From the NCBI GenBank assembly GCA_026004455.1, contig BPJE01000002.1, positions 131,207 through 195,206 on the forward strand: a DNA stretch of 64,000 nucleotides, given 5' to 3'. Positions 1 through 6,524 of the stretch are shown here, in pieces (within the stretch, counting starts at the first letter, position 1; every line of letters begins with the position of its first letter). Below the pieces are notes generated by a model. That model was not told the origin of the DNA, did no database searches, and was given only the letters and a program-made list of their open reading frames with translations. The DNA is from Patescibacteria group bacterium. GTDB lineage: Bacteria; Patescibacteriota; Microgenomatia; UBA1406; GWC2-37-13. Position numbers and translations under genes: made by a program.

Positions 1-508
1 TAAAGTGCATTGGGATAATAATTGAAGGTTCAATTTTTTTAATCAATTCTATTACCTCATCAGGTCCGATAGTGTAAAAACCACCTGTTGGAACAAGTAA
101 AATATCAACATCGCCAATATTCTCTAAAAAACTATCATTTGGCACATGCCCCAGGTCACCACAATGCAAAATATTCGCTCCTTCAGCCTCAATTTTATAG
201 ATTACATTTTCTCCTCTTTCTTCACCATTTTTATTATCATGAAAACTCCTAAAACCAAATACCCTTACTCCCATTTTTTCAAACTCACCTGGCATATTGA
301 TAATTAAAGGTGGTGGTGATGGAGGTAATGGCATTTGCACTGCTTCAACATTATTATGATCACTATGATCATGAGAAACTGTAATGATATCTGCCTCAAC
401 CTTAGGAAATTTTAAGCCAGTCATCTCTGGAGAAAAAGGATCAGTGACAATTTTAGCAGTTTTTGTCTTGATTAAAAAAGATGAATGACCTAGATATTTG
501 ATCTCCAT
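1..508 (-). CDS. MBL-fold metal-dependent hydrolase (UlaG-like), 3' end cut by the window
   Basis: Reading the minus strand from an ATG at 508 gives an open frame to the window edge that the ORF track omits. The protein begins MEIKYLGHSSFLIK and has the metal-binding motif SHDHSDH near residue 48, a later HCGDLGH and a final IPMH. This is the pattern of the UlaG/YtnP-like branch of the metallo-beta-lactamase fold (Zn-dependent hydrolases). About 169 residues are visible; the family is usually 200-230, so only the C-terminus is missing. The substrate cannot be told from the sequence. It reads away from the 135-aa gene upstream and is separated from it by a hairpin repeat. Confidence 0.9.
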   Translation of the reverse strand, partial: MEIKYLGHSSFLIKTKTAKIVTDPFSPEMTGLKFPKVEADIITVSHDHSDHNNVEAVQMPLPPSPPPLIINMPGEFEKMGVRVFGFRSFHDNKNGEERGENVIYKIEAEGANILHCGDLGHVPNDSFLENIGDVDILLVPTGGFYTIGPDEVIELIKKIEPSIIIPMHF

Positions 509-587
509 ATTTTTTTATAAATTTCTAATATTAAAATACCTTAAAAATACTAACAAATTAAAAAGTAAAATTCAATTATAAAAAAAC

Positions 588-623
588 AAGGACAGAACCT
601 TTTTTTCAAAAAGGTTCTGTCCT
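588..623 (-). terminator. GGACAGAACC-type hairpin acting as terminator
   Basis: An inverted repeat (AAGGACAGAACC / GGTTCTGTCCT) with a short A/T loop lies just past the stop of the 135-aa minus-strand gene. On that strand it is followed by a run of T, so it can work as an intrinsic terminator. It is one of seven copies of the same hairpin family in the window (others near 12.33, 12.92, 13.43, 16.14, 55.13 and 58.73 kb), so it is also a dispersed repeat. Confidence 0.75.
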
Positions 624-628
624 CAATA

Positions 629-1036
629 TTATTTACATATTTCCTTTTTAACTCTTTGTTTTTGATCCTCAGGCAATTTTTCAAACTGATTAACAATTGG
701 CTCCAAAGATGTTTTATAAATCACTTGAGATACAGATGAAGCAATTTTCTCCTGAGTATTTTTAACAAATTGAGTGGTCTCTCCCAAAACTTGCTCACCC
801 AACTCCTCTATTTTTTTACCAGCGCTATTTAAAGTATCATTTATAAAAGATTCTTTTGGCTTTTCAATATGTTTTTCTTCGCCTAAAATTTCGCTTGTTG
901 AAGATAAAGTTGATTTTTTAACTAAAAACAATCTATCCAATAAAATTCCAGTAATAATCAAGCTTAAAAGAAAAAGAATCTTAAAAACTACTGCTTTTTG
1001 ATTATTGTTTTTTTCTTTTTCTATAGGTTTTATCAT
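629..1036 (-). CDS. Hypothetical membrane-anchored protein
   Basis: A 135-residue protein. A Lys/Asn-rich N-terminus is followed by one hydrophobic segment (about residues 17-38, FKILFLLSLIITGILLD), then a charged, helix-prone extracytoplasmic region with few aromatics. This looks like a signal-anchor protein with its C-terminus outside. No family is recognised. It starts 75 bp downstream of the tRNA-Thr gene on the same strand and ends at a hairpin terminator. Confidence 0.6.
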   Translation of the reverse strand: MIKPIEKEKNNNQKAVVFKILFLLSLIITGILLDRLFLVKKSTLSSTSEILGEEKHIEKPKESFINDTLNSAGKKIEELGEQVLGETTQFVKNTQEKIASSVSQVIYKTSLEPIVNQFEKLPEDQKQRVKKEICK

Positions 1037-1045
1037 AAAAAGAAG

Positions 1046-1082
1046 ATTTGACCCTGGAGCGGGAACCCGCCTAAAACGGCGG
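1046..1082. repeat. Truncated tRNA-Thr 3'-end copy fused to a CCGCC palindrome
   Basis: The stretch TTTGACCCTGGAGCGGGAA repeats the 3' part of the adjacent tRNA-Thr gene (1108-1126) with one mismatch, then loses the TCGA of the T-loop. It runs into CCGCC-TAAAAC-GGCGG, a palindrome related to those at 2.78-2.86 kb. It may be the scar of a recombination event at the tRNA or a repeat insertion that copied flanking DNA. Confidence 0.5.
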
Positions 1083-1110
1083 ATAAACCACTCTTAATTT
1101 TAAACATTTG

Positions 1111-1182
1111 AGCCTGGAGCGGGAATCGAACCCGCACTCTAACCCTTACCAAGGGTTTGTTTTACCACTAAACTATCCAGGC
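1111..1182 (-). tRNA. tRNA-Thr (anticodon GGT)
   Basis: The minus strand folds into a full cloverleaf: acceptor GCCTGGA/TCCAGGC, anticodon stem AACCC/GGGTT with loop TTGGTAA, and a T-arm containing GGTTCGATTCC. The anticodon is GGT (Thr, codons ACC/ACU). No CCA is encoded. It lies 45 bp past a strong terminator of a short upstream transcript. Confidence 0.95.
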
Positions 1183-1227
1183 AAAATAAATTCAATTATA
1201 CAAAAAAATTATTATTTTTTAATACAT

Positions 1228-1274
1228 AAAAAACGCACCGAGCCTTTGGAAAAGTTCCTCTGACCCGGTGGCGC
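1228..1274 (-). terminator. Strong GC-rich intrinsic terminator
   Basis: On the minus strand an ~11-bp GC-rich stem (CGCCACCGGGTC with GGCTCGGTGCG, one bulge) encloses a second small GGAA/TTCC stem and is followed by six T. This is the clearest GC-rich terminator in an AT-rich neighbourhood. It closes a short transcript that would begin near 1422. Confidence 0.75.
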
Positions 1275-1311
1275 TTAAGTAAATTAAAAATTAAAAATTA
1301 GAAATTAGAAA

Positions 1312-1365
1312 TTATCCTGACCAAAGTCCTGGAAAAAGGTCAGCTTCTTTGAAAAATCTTTTCAT
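1312..1365 (-). CDS. Possible 17-codon leader ORF within a short transcript
   Basis: Between the promoter at 1429-1457 and the terminator at 1228-1274 the minus strand carries ATG followed by 16 codons and TAA (MKRFFKEADLFPGLWSG). There is no well-placed Shine-Dalgarno sequence. The same bases can form a CTGACC/GGTCAG hairpin, so this may instead be part of a small non-coding RNA of about 195 nt. I cannot decide between the two. Confidence 0.25.
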   Translation of the reverse strand: MKRFFKEADLFPGLWSG

Positions 1366-1428
1366 ATTTTTTTAAAAAACTTTTAATCGGATCCTTCAAA
1401 ATTTTATAATTTATAATCTTATAATTTC

Positions 1429-1457
1429 AGACTACAAGATATTTTTTTATTTGTCAA
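1429..1457 (-). promoter_or_regulatory. Sigma70-type promoter for a short RNA
   Basis: On the minus strand TTGACA and TAGTCT are separated by exactly 17 bp. Transcription would start near 1422 and run through the 17-codon ORF into the terminator at 1228. Confidence 0.5.
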
Positions 1458-1589
1458 GAGGTATTTTAAATATCATCTAACATCTAACGTTTAACATTTA
1501 AAAATAATTCAAAAGTTAAAAGGCAAAAGTCAAAATTTAAATTAAAAATTAAAAATTAAAAATTTTAAAATTTTATTTTAAAATCATCT

Positions 1590-1835
1590 ATTTTTATTTA
1601 AACTAATTTATCAATCCAAAATTTATTTGGCGATTACAATTATATGACGATCGTCACATAATTTTCATCGCTTATAGTAGGTTTAGATTATTTCAACAAT
1701 AAAAAATATTTTATTATCATCAAAAAATGATGCGATCGTTTCATTTTTTTAGGATTGGTAAAAATTTTAGATTGATTTAATAATATAAATTATCAAAGAC
1801 TGTATTTGCAAAAATTGCAAAGACAGTCTTTGATA
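1590..1835. repeat. ~245-bp structured repeat, copy A
   Basis: This gene-free stretch shares a series of blocks with 15880-16126: the palindrome TGACGATCGTCA with near-identical flanks, a ~30-bp block containing TTTTATTATCATCAAAAAATG, imperfect inverted arms related to AATCTAAAAT/ATTTTAGATT, and a terminal hairpin AAAGACTGTATTTGCAA / TTGCAAAGACAGTCTTT. The blocks keep their order and total length, as expected of a non-autonomous mobile element or a duplicated RNA. It ends about 68 bp before tRNA-Leu. Confidence 0.6.
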
Positions 1836-1902
1836 AAAAATAAATCAATTTTTTATTTTTACACGTTACACGTTCTAAGTTATACGTTATAATATATTAA
1901 TT

Positions 1903-1987
1903 GGGCGAGTGGCGGAATTGGCAGACGCGCAGTCTTGAGGAGGCTGTGGGGCAACCCGTGGGAGTTCAAGTCTCCCCTCGCCCACCA
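1903..1987 (+). tRNA. tRNA-Leu (anticodon GAG), CCA encoded
   Basis: The acceptor GGGCGAG pairs with CTCGCCC, followed by A and an encoded CCA. A long variable arm marks a class II tRNA, and the anticodon loop TTGAGGA gives GAG (Leu, CUC/CUU). It is the only tRNA here with an encoded CCA. A TTATAATATATTAA box lies directly upstream. Confidence 0.95.
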
Positions 1988-1990
1988 CTT

Positions 1991-2230
1991 TTATTTTTTT
2001 ATCTTTCTTATTAAAGGATAAAGATACATCACTAATCCAGAAACAATCATTAATCCAAGGCTAATTGTAAAAACCTTGCTTGATATTCGATGAATATATC
2101 TTGCTTGTGGATCAGTCATTATCGCCCAACCTTCTTCCATCACCTGTCCTGTCAACCACATTAAAAAAGTTAATACAATTGTTAAAAACATAAAAAGCCG
2201 ATGAATTTTTCTTGAATAATTGTATATCAT
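1991..2230 (-). CDS. Small two-TM membrane protein next to a cytochrome b5-like gene
   Basis: 79 residues with two hydrophobic helices (about 10-28 and 52-71). A histidine precedes each helix (KIHRLF near 9-10 and YIHRIS near 46-47), a layout seen in small b-type cytochrome or PepSY-like membrane proteins. The gene follows the cytochrome b5-domain gene by 2 bp on the same strand, so the two are probably co-translated. I infer, but cannot show, that this protein binds haem or serves as a membrane partner for the b5 domain. Confidence 0.6.
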   Translation of the reverse strand: MIYNYSRKIHRLFMFLTIVLTFLMWLTGQVMEEGWAIMTDPQARYIHRISSKVFTISLGLMIVSGLVMYLYPLIRKIKK

Positions 2231-2232
2231 AA

Positions 2233-2733
2233 TTATTTTAAATCTCCGATATATAAATTTTTTAATACTTCATAAGCCACTGGTTTATGAGCCTCGCCTT
2301 TTTTACCTTTAGTATTAAAAGCTGCAGTTGCTTCTTGCCCACAAAAATTTGCCATTACTTTTCCTCCTGGATGAGAACCAATATAATTAGTCACATTATA
2401 AACTTTTCCATCAATTACTAACCAACAATCATTTTTATTATTGTGTTTTTCAACCTCTGTCATTGTAAAAGTTTTTAGTTGGATATTTTTAATCTGACTA
2501 ATAGTCGGCGACACAAAAAAATTTTTTCCTTCATCTTTATCTTCTCCTTCACCTTCATTTTCATAATTTTCATCATCTGATAAATTTTTAAAATTTTTAT
2601 CTTCTCTTAATTGATTTTTTTCTAATGGTTTATTTAAAGCCTGATTATTTTTATTAAACTTATTAACTTGAAAATACAAAAAACCACCAACTAATAACAC
2701 TATTAAAACTCCAAAACTAACCTCTTTTTTCAT
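2233..2733 (-). CDS. Membrane-anchored cytochrome b5-like haem-binding protein
   Basis: 166 residues: an N-terminal signal anchor (VLIVLLVGGFLYF), an acidic low-complexity linker (DENYENEGEGEDKDEG) and a C-terminal cytochrome b5-like domain. The domain has the hallmark HPGG with its first axial histidine (GSHPGGKVM) and a likely second ligand in GEAHKP. The domain opens with the typical TMTEVEKHNNKNDCWLVIDG. The haem domain should lie outside the membrane. Its electron partner is unknown; the two-TM gene immediately downstream is the obvious candidate. Confidence 0.9.
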   Translation of the reverse strand: MKKEVSFGVLIVLLVGGFLYFQVNKFNKNNQALNKPLEKNQLREDKNFKNLSDDENYENEGEGEDKDEGKNFFVSPTISQIKNIQLKTFTMTEVEKHNNKNDCWLVIDGKVYNVTNYIGSHPGGKVMANFCGQEATAAFNTKGKKGEAHKPVAYEVLKNLYIGDLK

Positions 2734-2770
2734 ATGTATTTATTTATATTAAATTTAAAACTTTTAACTT

Positions 2771-3454
2771 TCACTTTTGCCTGCCCTCCGTTTTAGGAGG
2801 GCCGCCCGCCGTTTTAGGCGGGATTTTTGATTTTTCCCCGCCTCTCGCGAGAGGCGGGGTTTGACTTATCATTATATGATAACTCACAATCGCTGCGGCT
2901 ACAATAACATTTAATGATTTATTTATTCCATACATTGGTATCTCAACAATTTTATCAACCATCTCCAAAGTCTCGGGCTTGACTCCAAAACTTTCATTTC
3001 CAAAAATCAAAGCAATTGGAAATCTATACTCTGTCTTGTTATAAGGCACTGATTTTGGACTTTGCTCAACAGCAACAGTGTATAACGTGGAACGTGGAAC
3101 ATGTAACGTATTGTTTTCTAGTTTTTTAGTTTTTGATCCGCCAACTGGCGGATTGAGTTTTGAGTTTAAATCGTTGATTGCTTCCTTGGTGGTTTTAAAA
3201 TACTGCCAATCAACGATTTTATAGGTTCCAATCGACGCTTTTTTAATCCTTGAGTTTGGAGGAGTTTCTGTATCACCAACTAAATACATCTTTTCAATTG
3301 CCAAAGCATCAGCCAGTCGAAATAACCCGCCAATATTATAAGTATCATAAATATTTTCCAAAATAAAATATATCGGATTTCTTTTCACCTTTTTTATCAC
3401 TCCTCTTGCTTTTTCCTCCTCAAGCCGTCGAAGTTCCTCAGCGTTTAATTTCAT
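2771..3454 (-). CDS. TrmH/SpoU-family RNA 2'-O-methyltransferase, repeat-invaded
   Basis: A SPOUT methyltransferase using S-adenosylmethionine. Motif 1 (YNIGGLFRLADAL), motif 2 (IFGNESFGVKP) and motif 3 (IPMYGINKSLNVIVAAAI) are all present, so the knot fold should be intact. Between motifs 1 and 2 there is an extra segment (about residues 93-125) encoded by a CCGCC-type palindrome plus ACGTGGAACGTGG-like nonamer repeats. The last ~25 residues (LARGGEKSKIPPKTAGG...) are also encoded by GC-rich palindromes (2783-2865). These insertions keep the frame. The RNA target (tRNA or 23S rRNA) is not determinable. Confidence 0.9.
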   Translation of the reverse strand: MKLNAEELRRLEEEKARGVIKKVKRNPIYFILENIYDTYNIGGLFRLADALAIEKMYLVGDTETPPNSRIKKASIGTYKIVDWQYFKTTKEAINDLNSKLNPPVGGSKTKKLENNTLHVPRSTLYTVAVEQSPKSVPYNKTEYRFPIALIFGNESFGVKPETLEMVDKIVEIPMYGINKSLNVIVAAAIVSYHIMISQTPPLARGGEKSKIPPKTAGGPPKTEGRQK

Positions 3455-3480
3455 AGTATAACGTATAACGTATAACGTAT

Positions 3481-3822
3481 TTATTTTTTATATAATAATC
3501 CATAAATTAATTTTGCTAAATGGTTAATTTCATCAACTAATTTTTCAAAATCTTCTTTTTTAATTAATCTTAAATCATTAGAAAAATAAAGAAGATATTT
3601 TGTCTCTTTTAATGATCCAAAAGCAATGTTTAAAAACTGTTTTTTTTCCTTTTGTGAAAGTCTTGCTCCACCTTCAACAATATTTAAAACAATTGATAGA
3701 CAGGATCTTCTTAACTGATCTCCTAATGAATATTGAAATTTTTGAGGAAAATCTAAAGTCAACTTAAAGGTTTTTTTAGTTATATTATCAGCTAAATTAA
3801 AAAGTAAATTTTTCTTTTCCAT
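3481..3822 (-). CDS. Four-helix-bundle protein (23S rRNA IVS-type)
   Basis: 113 residues with the family signature LRRSCLSIVLNIVEGGAR and later FGSLKETKYLLYFS. This is the four-helix bundle family first seen in 23S rRNA intervening sequences and abundant as stand-alone genes in candidate-phyla genomes. Its molecular role is not established. It is the intact paralogue of the nonsense-mutated copy at 5907-6260 and a more distant relative of 4660-5028. Confidence 0.85.
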   Translation of the reverse strand: MEKKNLLFNLADNITKKTFKLTLDFPQKFQYSLGDQLRRSCLSIVLNIVEGGARLSQKEKKQFLNIAFGSLKETKYLLYFSNDLRLIKKEDFEKLVDEINHLAKLIYGLLYKK

Positions 3823-3897
3823 TTAATCTATTTTATCAAAAATTTTTCTTACACGTTACACGTTCTATGTTCTACGTTACACTTTTATAACCTATAG

Positions 3898-3926
3898 TTG
3901 ACTTTTTAAAAATCTTATAGTATAAT
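3898..3926 (+). promoter_or_regulatory. Promoter giving a leaderless mRNA for the 222-aa gene
   Basis: TTGACT, a 17-bp spacer and TATAAT; the start codon at 3935 is only 8 bp past the -10 box. The expected transcription start falls on or next to the ATG, so the mRNA would have no 5' leader and no Shine-Dalgarno sequence. Confidence 0.75.
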
Positions 3927-3934
3927 ATGGACAT

Positions 3935-4603
3935 ATGAAAAAATATTTATTTTCTTTTATTGTTTTATTTTTAATAACGTTATACGTTCCACGTTATACG
4001 TTACCAGTTATAGCTCAATACGGCCAATATGGCCAATATGGCCAACCATCACCTTCTTATTCAATATTGGTTGATAAAATGGTTGGTATGCCAGGAGCAT
4101 CAAATGATGCCACCTCTTATAAATATGTTGACAATCTTTCTGTTTCCGACCCAAGATTTGCACCTGATCAAGTAGTTTTTTTCAAAATAAAAATTAAAAA
4201 TACTTCCTCAACAAAATTAGTTGGTATGGAAGTCCGCGATACTATCCCTTCATACTTAATCCCAGTTGAAGGACCAGGTAATTATAATGATAAAACTCGC
4301 GAGATTGTCTGGAATGCTGGTGATTTTGATGTTGATCAAGAAAAAACTTTTTATATAAAAATGAAAGTTGCACCTCAAGCTAGTCTTCCTGCTGATAAAG
4401 GATTATTTTGCGTGACAAACTTTGTCAAAGCCACATCTTCAAATGCTTACGATGATGACACCTCTCAACTTTGTATTGAAAAACAAGTCACTGGTATCTC
4501 TAAAGTCCCCTCAGCTGGACCAGAGATGGGAATAATGATGTTAGCTGGAAACTTATTGGCTGCTGGAATTGGAATATATTTAAGAAAAAAGCAGATTAAT
4601 TGA
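3935..4603 (+). CDS. Secreted, C-terminally anchored DUF11-like protein
   Basis: 222 residues. An N-terminal signal segment is followed by a QYGQYGQYGQ tract, then a beta-sandwich-like domain resembling DUF11 (FKIKIKNTSS, MEVRDTIPSYL, IVWNAGDF, FYIKMKVAP). The C-terminus has VPSAGPEMG followed by a hydrophobic helix and RKK, the arrangement of a sorting or anchor signal, though not a canonical LPXTG. Part of the signal peptide (TLYVPRYTLPV) is encoded by ACGTTATACGTT-type nonamer repeats. Probably a surface protein. Confidence 0.7.
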   Translation: MKKYLFSFIVLFLITLYVPRYTLPVIAQYGQYGQYGQPSPSYSILVDKMVGMPGASNDATSYKYVDNLSVSDPRFAPDQVVFFKIKIKNTSSTKLVGMEVRDTIPSYLIPVEGPGNYNDKTREIVWNAGDFDVDQEKTFYIKMKVAPQASLPADKGLFCVTNFVKATSSNAYDDDTSQLCIEKQVTGISKVPSAGPEMGIMMLAGNLLAAGIGIYLRKKQIN

Positions 4604-4659
4604 TCTAAATAATCTAATTCAAAAGTCAAAAGGCAAAAGTCAAAAATAAAATTCAAAAG

Positions 4660-5028
4660 TTAAAACGTTCTTTTAGATTTTAACTTAATTACTCCAGAAG
4701 CTAACATATTAGCAATTTCTTTTACTTCTTGAATTAAATAATCTATTTTTTCATGATTTATTAATTTTGAATCCTTAATCAATCCTAACCAATAAAGAGT
4801 TTCATTAGCTGATTTTAAAGATATTTCATAAAACTTCTTAAACTCAATTCTTGTACTAGAGGCAGAAGCCTCATATAAATTAGCTCCAATACTCATACCA
4901 CTTCTTAATAATTGATCTCCTATTATACAACTAATTCTTTTATTTGGTAACAATTCAATTAAAGATATTATGTCAAGACTTAATTTATAACATCTTTTTT
5001 TTAAATCAAAGTTATAGTTAGTTTTCAT
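4660..5028 (-). CDS. Four-helix-bundle protein (23S rRNA IVS-type)
   Basis: 122 residues with the family pattern LLRSGMSIGANLYEASAS, FKKFYEISLKSANETLYWL and a terminal amphipathic helix. It belongs to a different subgroup from the copies at 3481 and 5907. It is flanked on both sides by AAAAGTCAAAAGTT-like short tandem repeats. The function of the family is unknown. Confidence 0.85.
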   Translation of the reverse strand: MKTNYNFDLKKRCYKLSLDIISLIELLPNKRISCIIGDQLLRSGMSIGANLYEASASSTRIEFKKFYEISLKSANETLYWLGLIKDSKLINHEKIDYLIQEVKEIANMLASGVIKLKSKRTF

Positions 5029-5264
5029 AAAAAATTTTAACTTTTAACTTAAAATTTTGAATTTTGACTTTTGAATTTTAACTTAACAAAAATTAATTCT
5101 CTTTTCAATCGATTATATCCTACAAAATAATACTTTTAGAATTTATTAAAAAGATATTCAGCAATTTAATTATTAAAAAAGATTAATCTTATATTATTTA
5201 GTTTTAGGTCTTTGTTAATATTTTGTGCATAACTTTTTTTTAATTACTATAAACATAACTATAC

Positions 5265-5293
5265 TTGACTTTTAATCATTTATATGTTATACT
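5265..5293 (+). promoter_or_regulatory. Strong consensus promoter driving the 5.3-kb structured RNA
   Basis: TTGACT, exactly 17 bp, then TATACT preceded by TG (extended -10). The predicted start is near 5300, directly before the first hairpin of a gene-free, highly structured region. It is the best promoter match in the first 10 kb. Confidence 0.75.
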
Positions 5294-5446
5294 ATAAGAT
5301 ATACTCTCCGCATTATTGCGGAGTTGGTATCCTAGGTTTAAACCGGGAAAAATGCTTCCCGGGCTTTAAACCGGGATGCACCTTAAAATCGAGATTAAAG
5401 TACTAAAAACCAACCAACACAAATTGCTTGTGTTGGTTAATCATCA

Positions 5447-5508
5447 TTGTCATGCTGAACTTGTTTCAGCATCTTGTTTGAGATCCCGAAATAAATTCGG
5501 GATGACAA
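5447..5508. repeat. Bipartite REP-like element (GTCAT...ATGAC)
   Basis: An outer stem TTGTCAT/ATGACAA encloses two hairpins, ATGCTGAA/TTTCAGCAT and ATCCCGAA/TTCGGGAT. The same architecture recurs at 13331-13403 and, inside a gene, at 14468-14538. It is inserted in the apical part of a helix of the structured RNA. Confidence 0.85.
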
Positions 5509-5772
5509 AATAAGAGTTTTTAGGAAATAATCTCAAGGGGTAAAGCAGCTGTTTTTAATCCCAAAAGGATTAAATTACAGATGCTTTTCCGCCGAAAATC
5601 AAAAGTATGAGTCGTGTTCGAATAGAACAAATAAGGCGAATACTTGAGATTTAGGCGGATCAGGTTACTTAGGGCAAAAAAGGGCCAAGGCAAAAGGCGC
5701 GTGGCATGATCAAGTGATGATATGGTAACCTCCTAAAACCTCCTTTCAGCTGAAAGTTAGTGTTTTAAATAA

Positions 5773-5799
5773 TGTCATCCTGAATTTATTTCAGGATCT
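5773..5799. repeat. Half REP-like element
   Basis: A single TGTCATCCTGAA / TTCAGGATC hairpin, one half of the bipartite element, lying in the loop of the 11-bp stem GTTAGTGTTTT/AAAACACTAAC. Confidence 0.75.
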
Positions 5800-5906
5800 C
5801 TAAAAAACACTAACAAGTAAGCCGGATAGGACTCGTCCACTTTGGAGAGAAAAATATAGAACTTGGAACATAGAACATAGAACTTAAATATATTACAATA
5901 ATATTA

Positions 5907-6260
5907 ATGAACAAAAAGAATCTTCTTTTTAATCTAGCTGATGAATTAAGTTTTTTAATTTTCAAAAAAACATTGGGTTTTGATTATAAATATCAAATCT
6001 CAATTGGTGATCAGTTAAGACGAGCTTCACTTTCAATAACTTTAAATTTAGTTGAAGGAGGAGCAAAACAAACTGAGAAAGAAAAAAATCAATATCGAAA
6101 AATTGCTTATTAATCCCTAAAAGAAACAAAATATCTGATATTTTTTTGTAAAAGATTAAATCTAGTTGAAGAAAATTTTTATAAAGAAATAATGGAAAAA
6201 ATTAACACTTTAGCAAAAATCTTATATGGCTTAATCCGCAAACATTCCCAAAAACAATAA
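5907..6260 (+). pseudogene. Four-helix-bundle gene with an in-frame stop
   Basis: The frame starting at 5907 (MNKKNLLFNLADELSF) closely parallels the intact 3481-3822 gene, but a TAA at 6111-6113 replaces the glycine codon of its FGSLKETKYL motif. The same frame then continues with SLKETKYLIFFCKRLNLVEE and ends in HSQKQ at 6260. There is no frameshift, only the stop, so this is a recently inactivated copy. It lies immediately after the structured RNA. Confidence 0.85.
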
Positions 6261-6266
6261 CTTTAC

Positions 6267-6330
6267 GCTCCACGTTCCAAGTTCCATGTTCCAAGTTCCA
6301 AGTTCTACGTTCCAAGTTCCATGTTCCAAG
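6267..6330. repeat. GTTCCAAGTTCCATGTTCCA tandem repeat
   Basis: About seven copies of a degenerate 9-10 nt unit (CACGTTCCAAGTTCCATGTT...). Related ACGTTATACGTT tracts occur at 1.87, 3.46, 3.85, 3.98, 9.51, 10.08 and 16.25 kb. The repeat ends exactly where the GC-rich segment begins. Confidence 0.8.
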
Positions 6331-6524
6331 ACCATTTCTTTCTCTTCAGGGTGGACGATGTTCTGTCCAAAATCTTAAACGAAAGGAGGAACTTTCTCAT
6401 AGGGAGTGTGTTCAACCCCTAATCATGAGCAATCATGATAAATTCCAAGAGGTCCGAAAAGGGATACTCAAGGAAAGAGAACAAGTCAGAATATCTCAAG
6501 ACGTTGATGAAGGAGGTTAACACC

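Larger units (their letters stand above)
5300..5850 (+). ncRNA. Large structured RNA candidate of unrecognised class (~550 nt)
   Basis: No ORF is present, but many exact complementary pairings nest in order: CTCCGCA 5306-5312 with 5317-5323; CCGGGAA 5343-5349 with 5356-5362; CTAAAAAC 5403-5410 with 5516-5523; an 11-bp hairpin 5412-5422 with 5428-5438; ATCTCAAG 5530-5537 with 5643-5650, enclosing AAGCAgCTGT 5543-5552 with 5577-5586 and TGTTC 5615-5619 with 5625-5629; GGTTAC 5663-5668 with 5725-5730; an 11-bp stem 5756-5766 with 5804-5814; and GGAC/GTCC at 5829-5838. CTCTCC near 5304 could also close on GGAGAG at 5844. A consensus promoter lies just upstream. The 5447-5508 and 5773-5799 REP-like elements sit inside peripheral helices. 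RNase P, tmRNA and SRP signatures were looked for and not found. Confidence 0.65.

Noticed and set aside
5300-5850. RNase P RNA, tmRNA or SRP RNA
   Set aside because: No GAAAGTCC/ACAGAAC core of RNase P, no tRNA-like 3' end or tag frame of tmRNA, and no GGAAGGAAGCA-type SRP apex were found on the plus strand.
5907-6113. A genuine 68-aa protein
   Set aside because: The same frame continues past the stop with clear homology to the intact paralogue, so this is the front half of a pseudogene.
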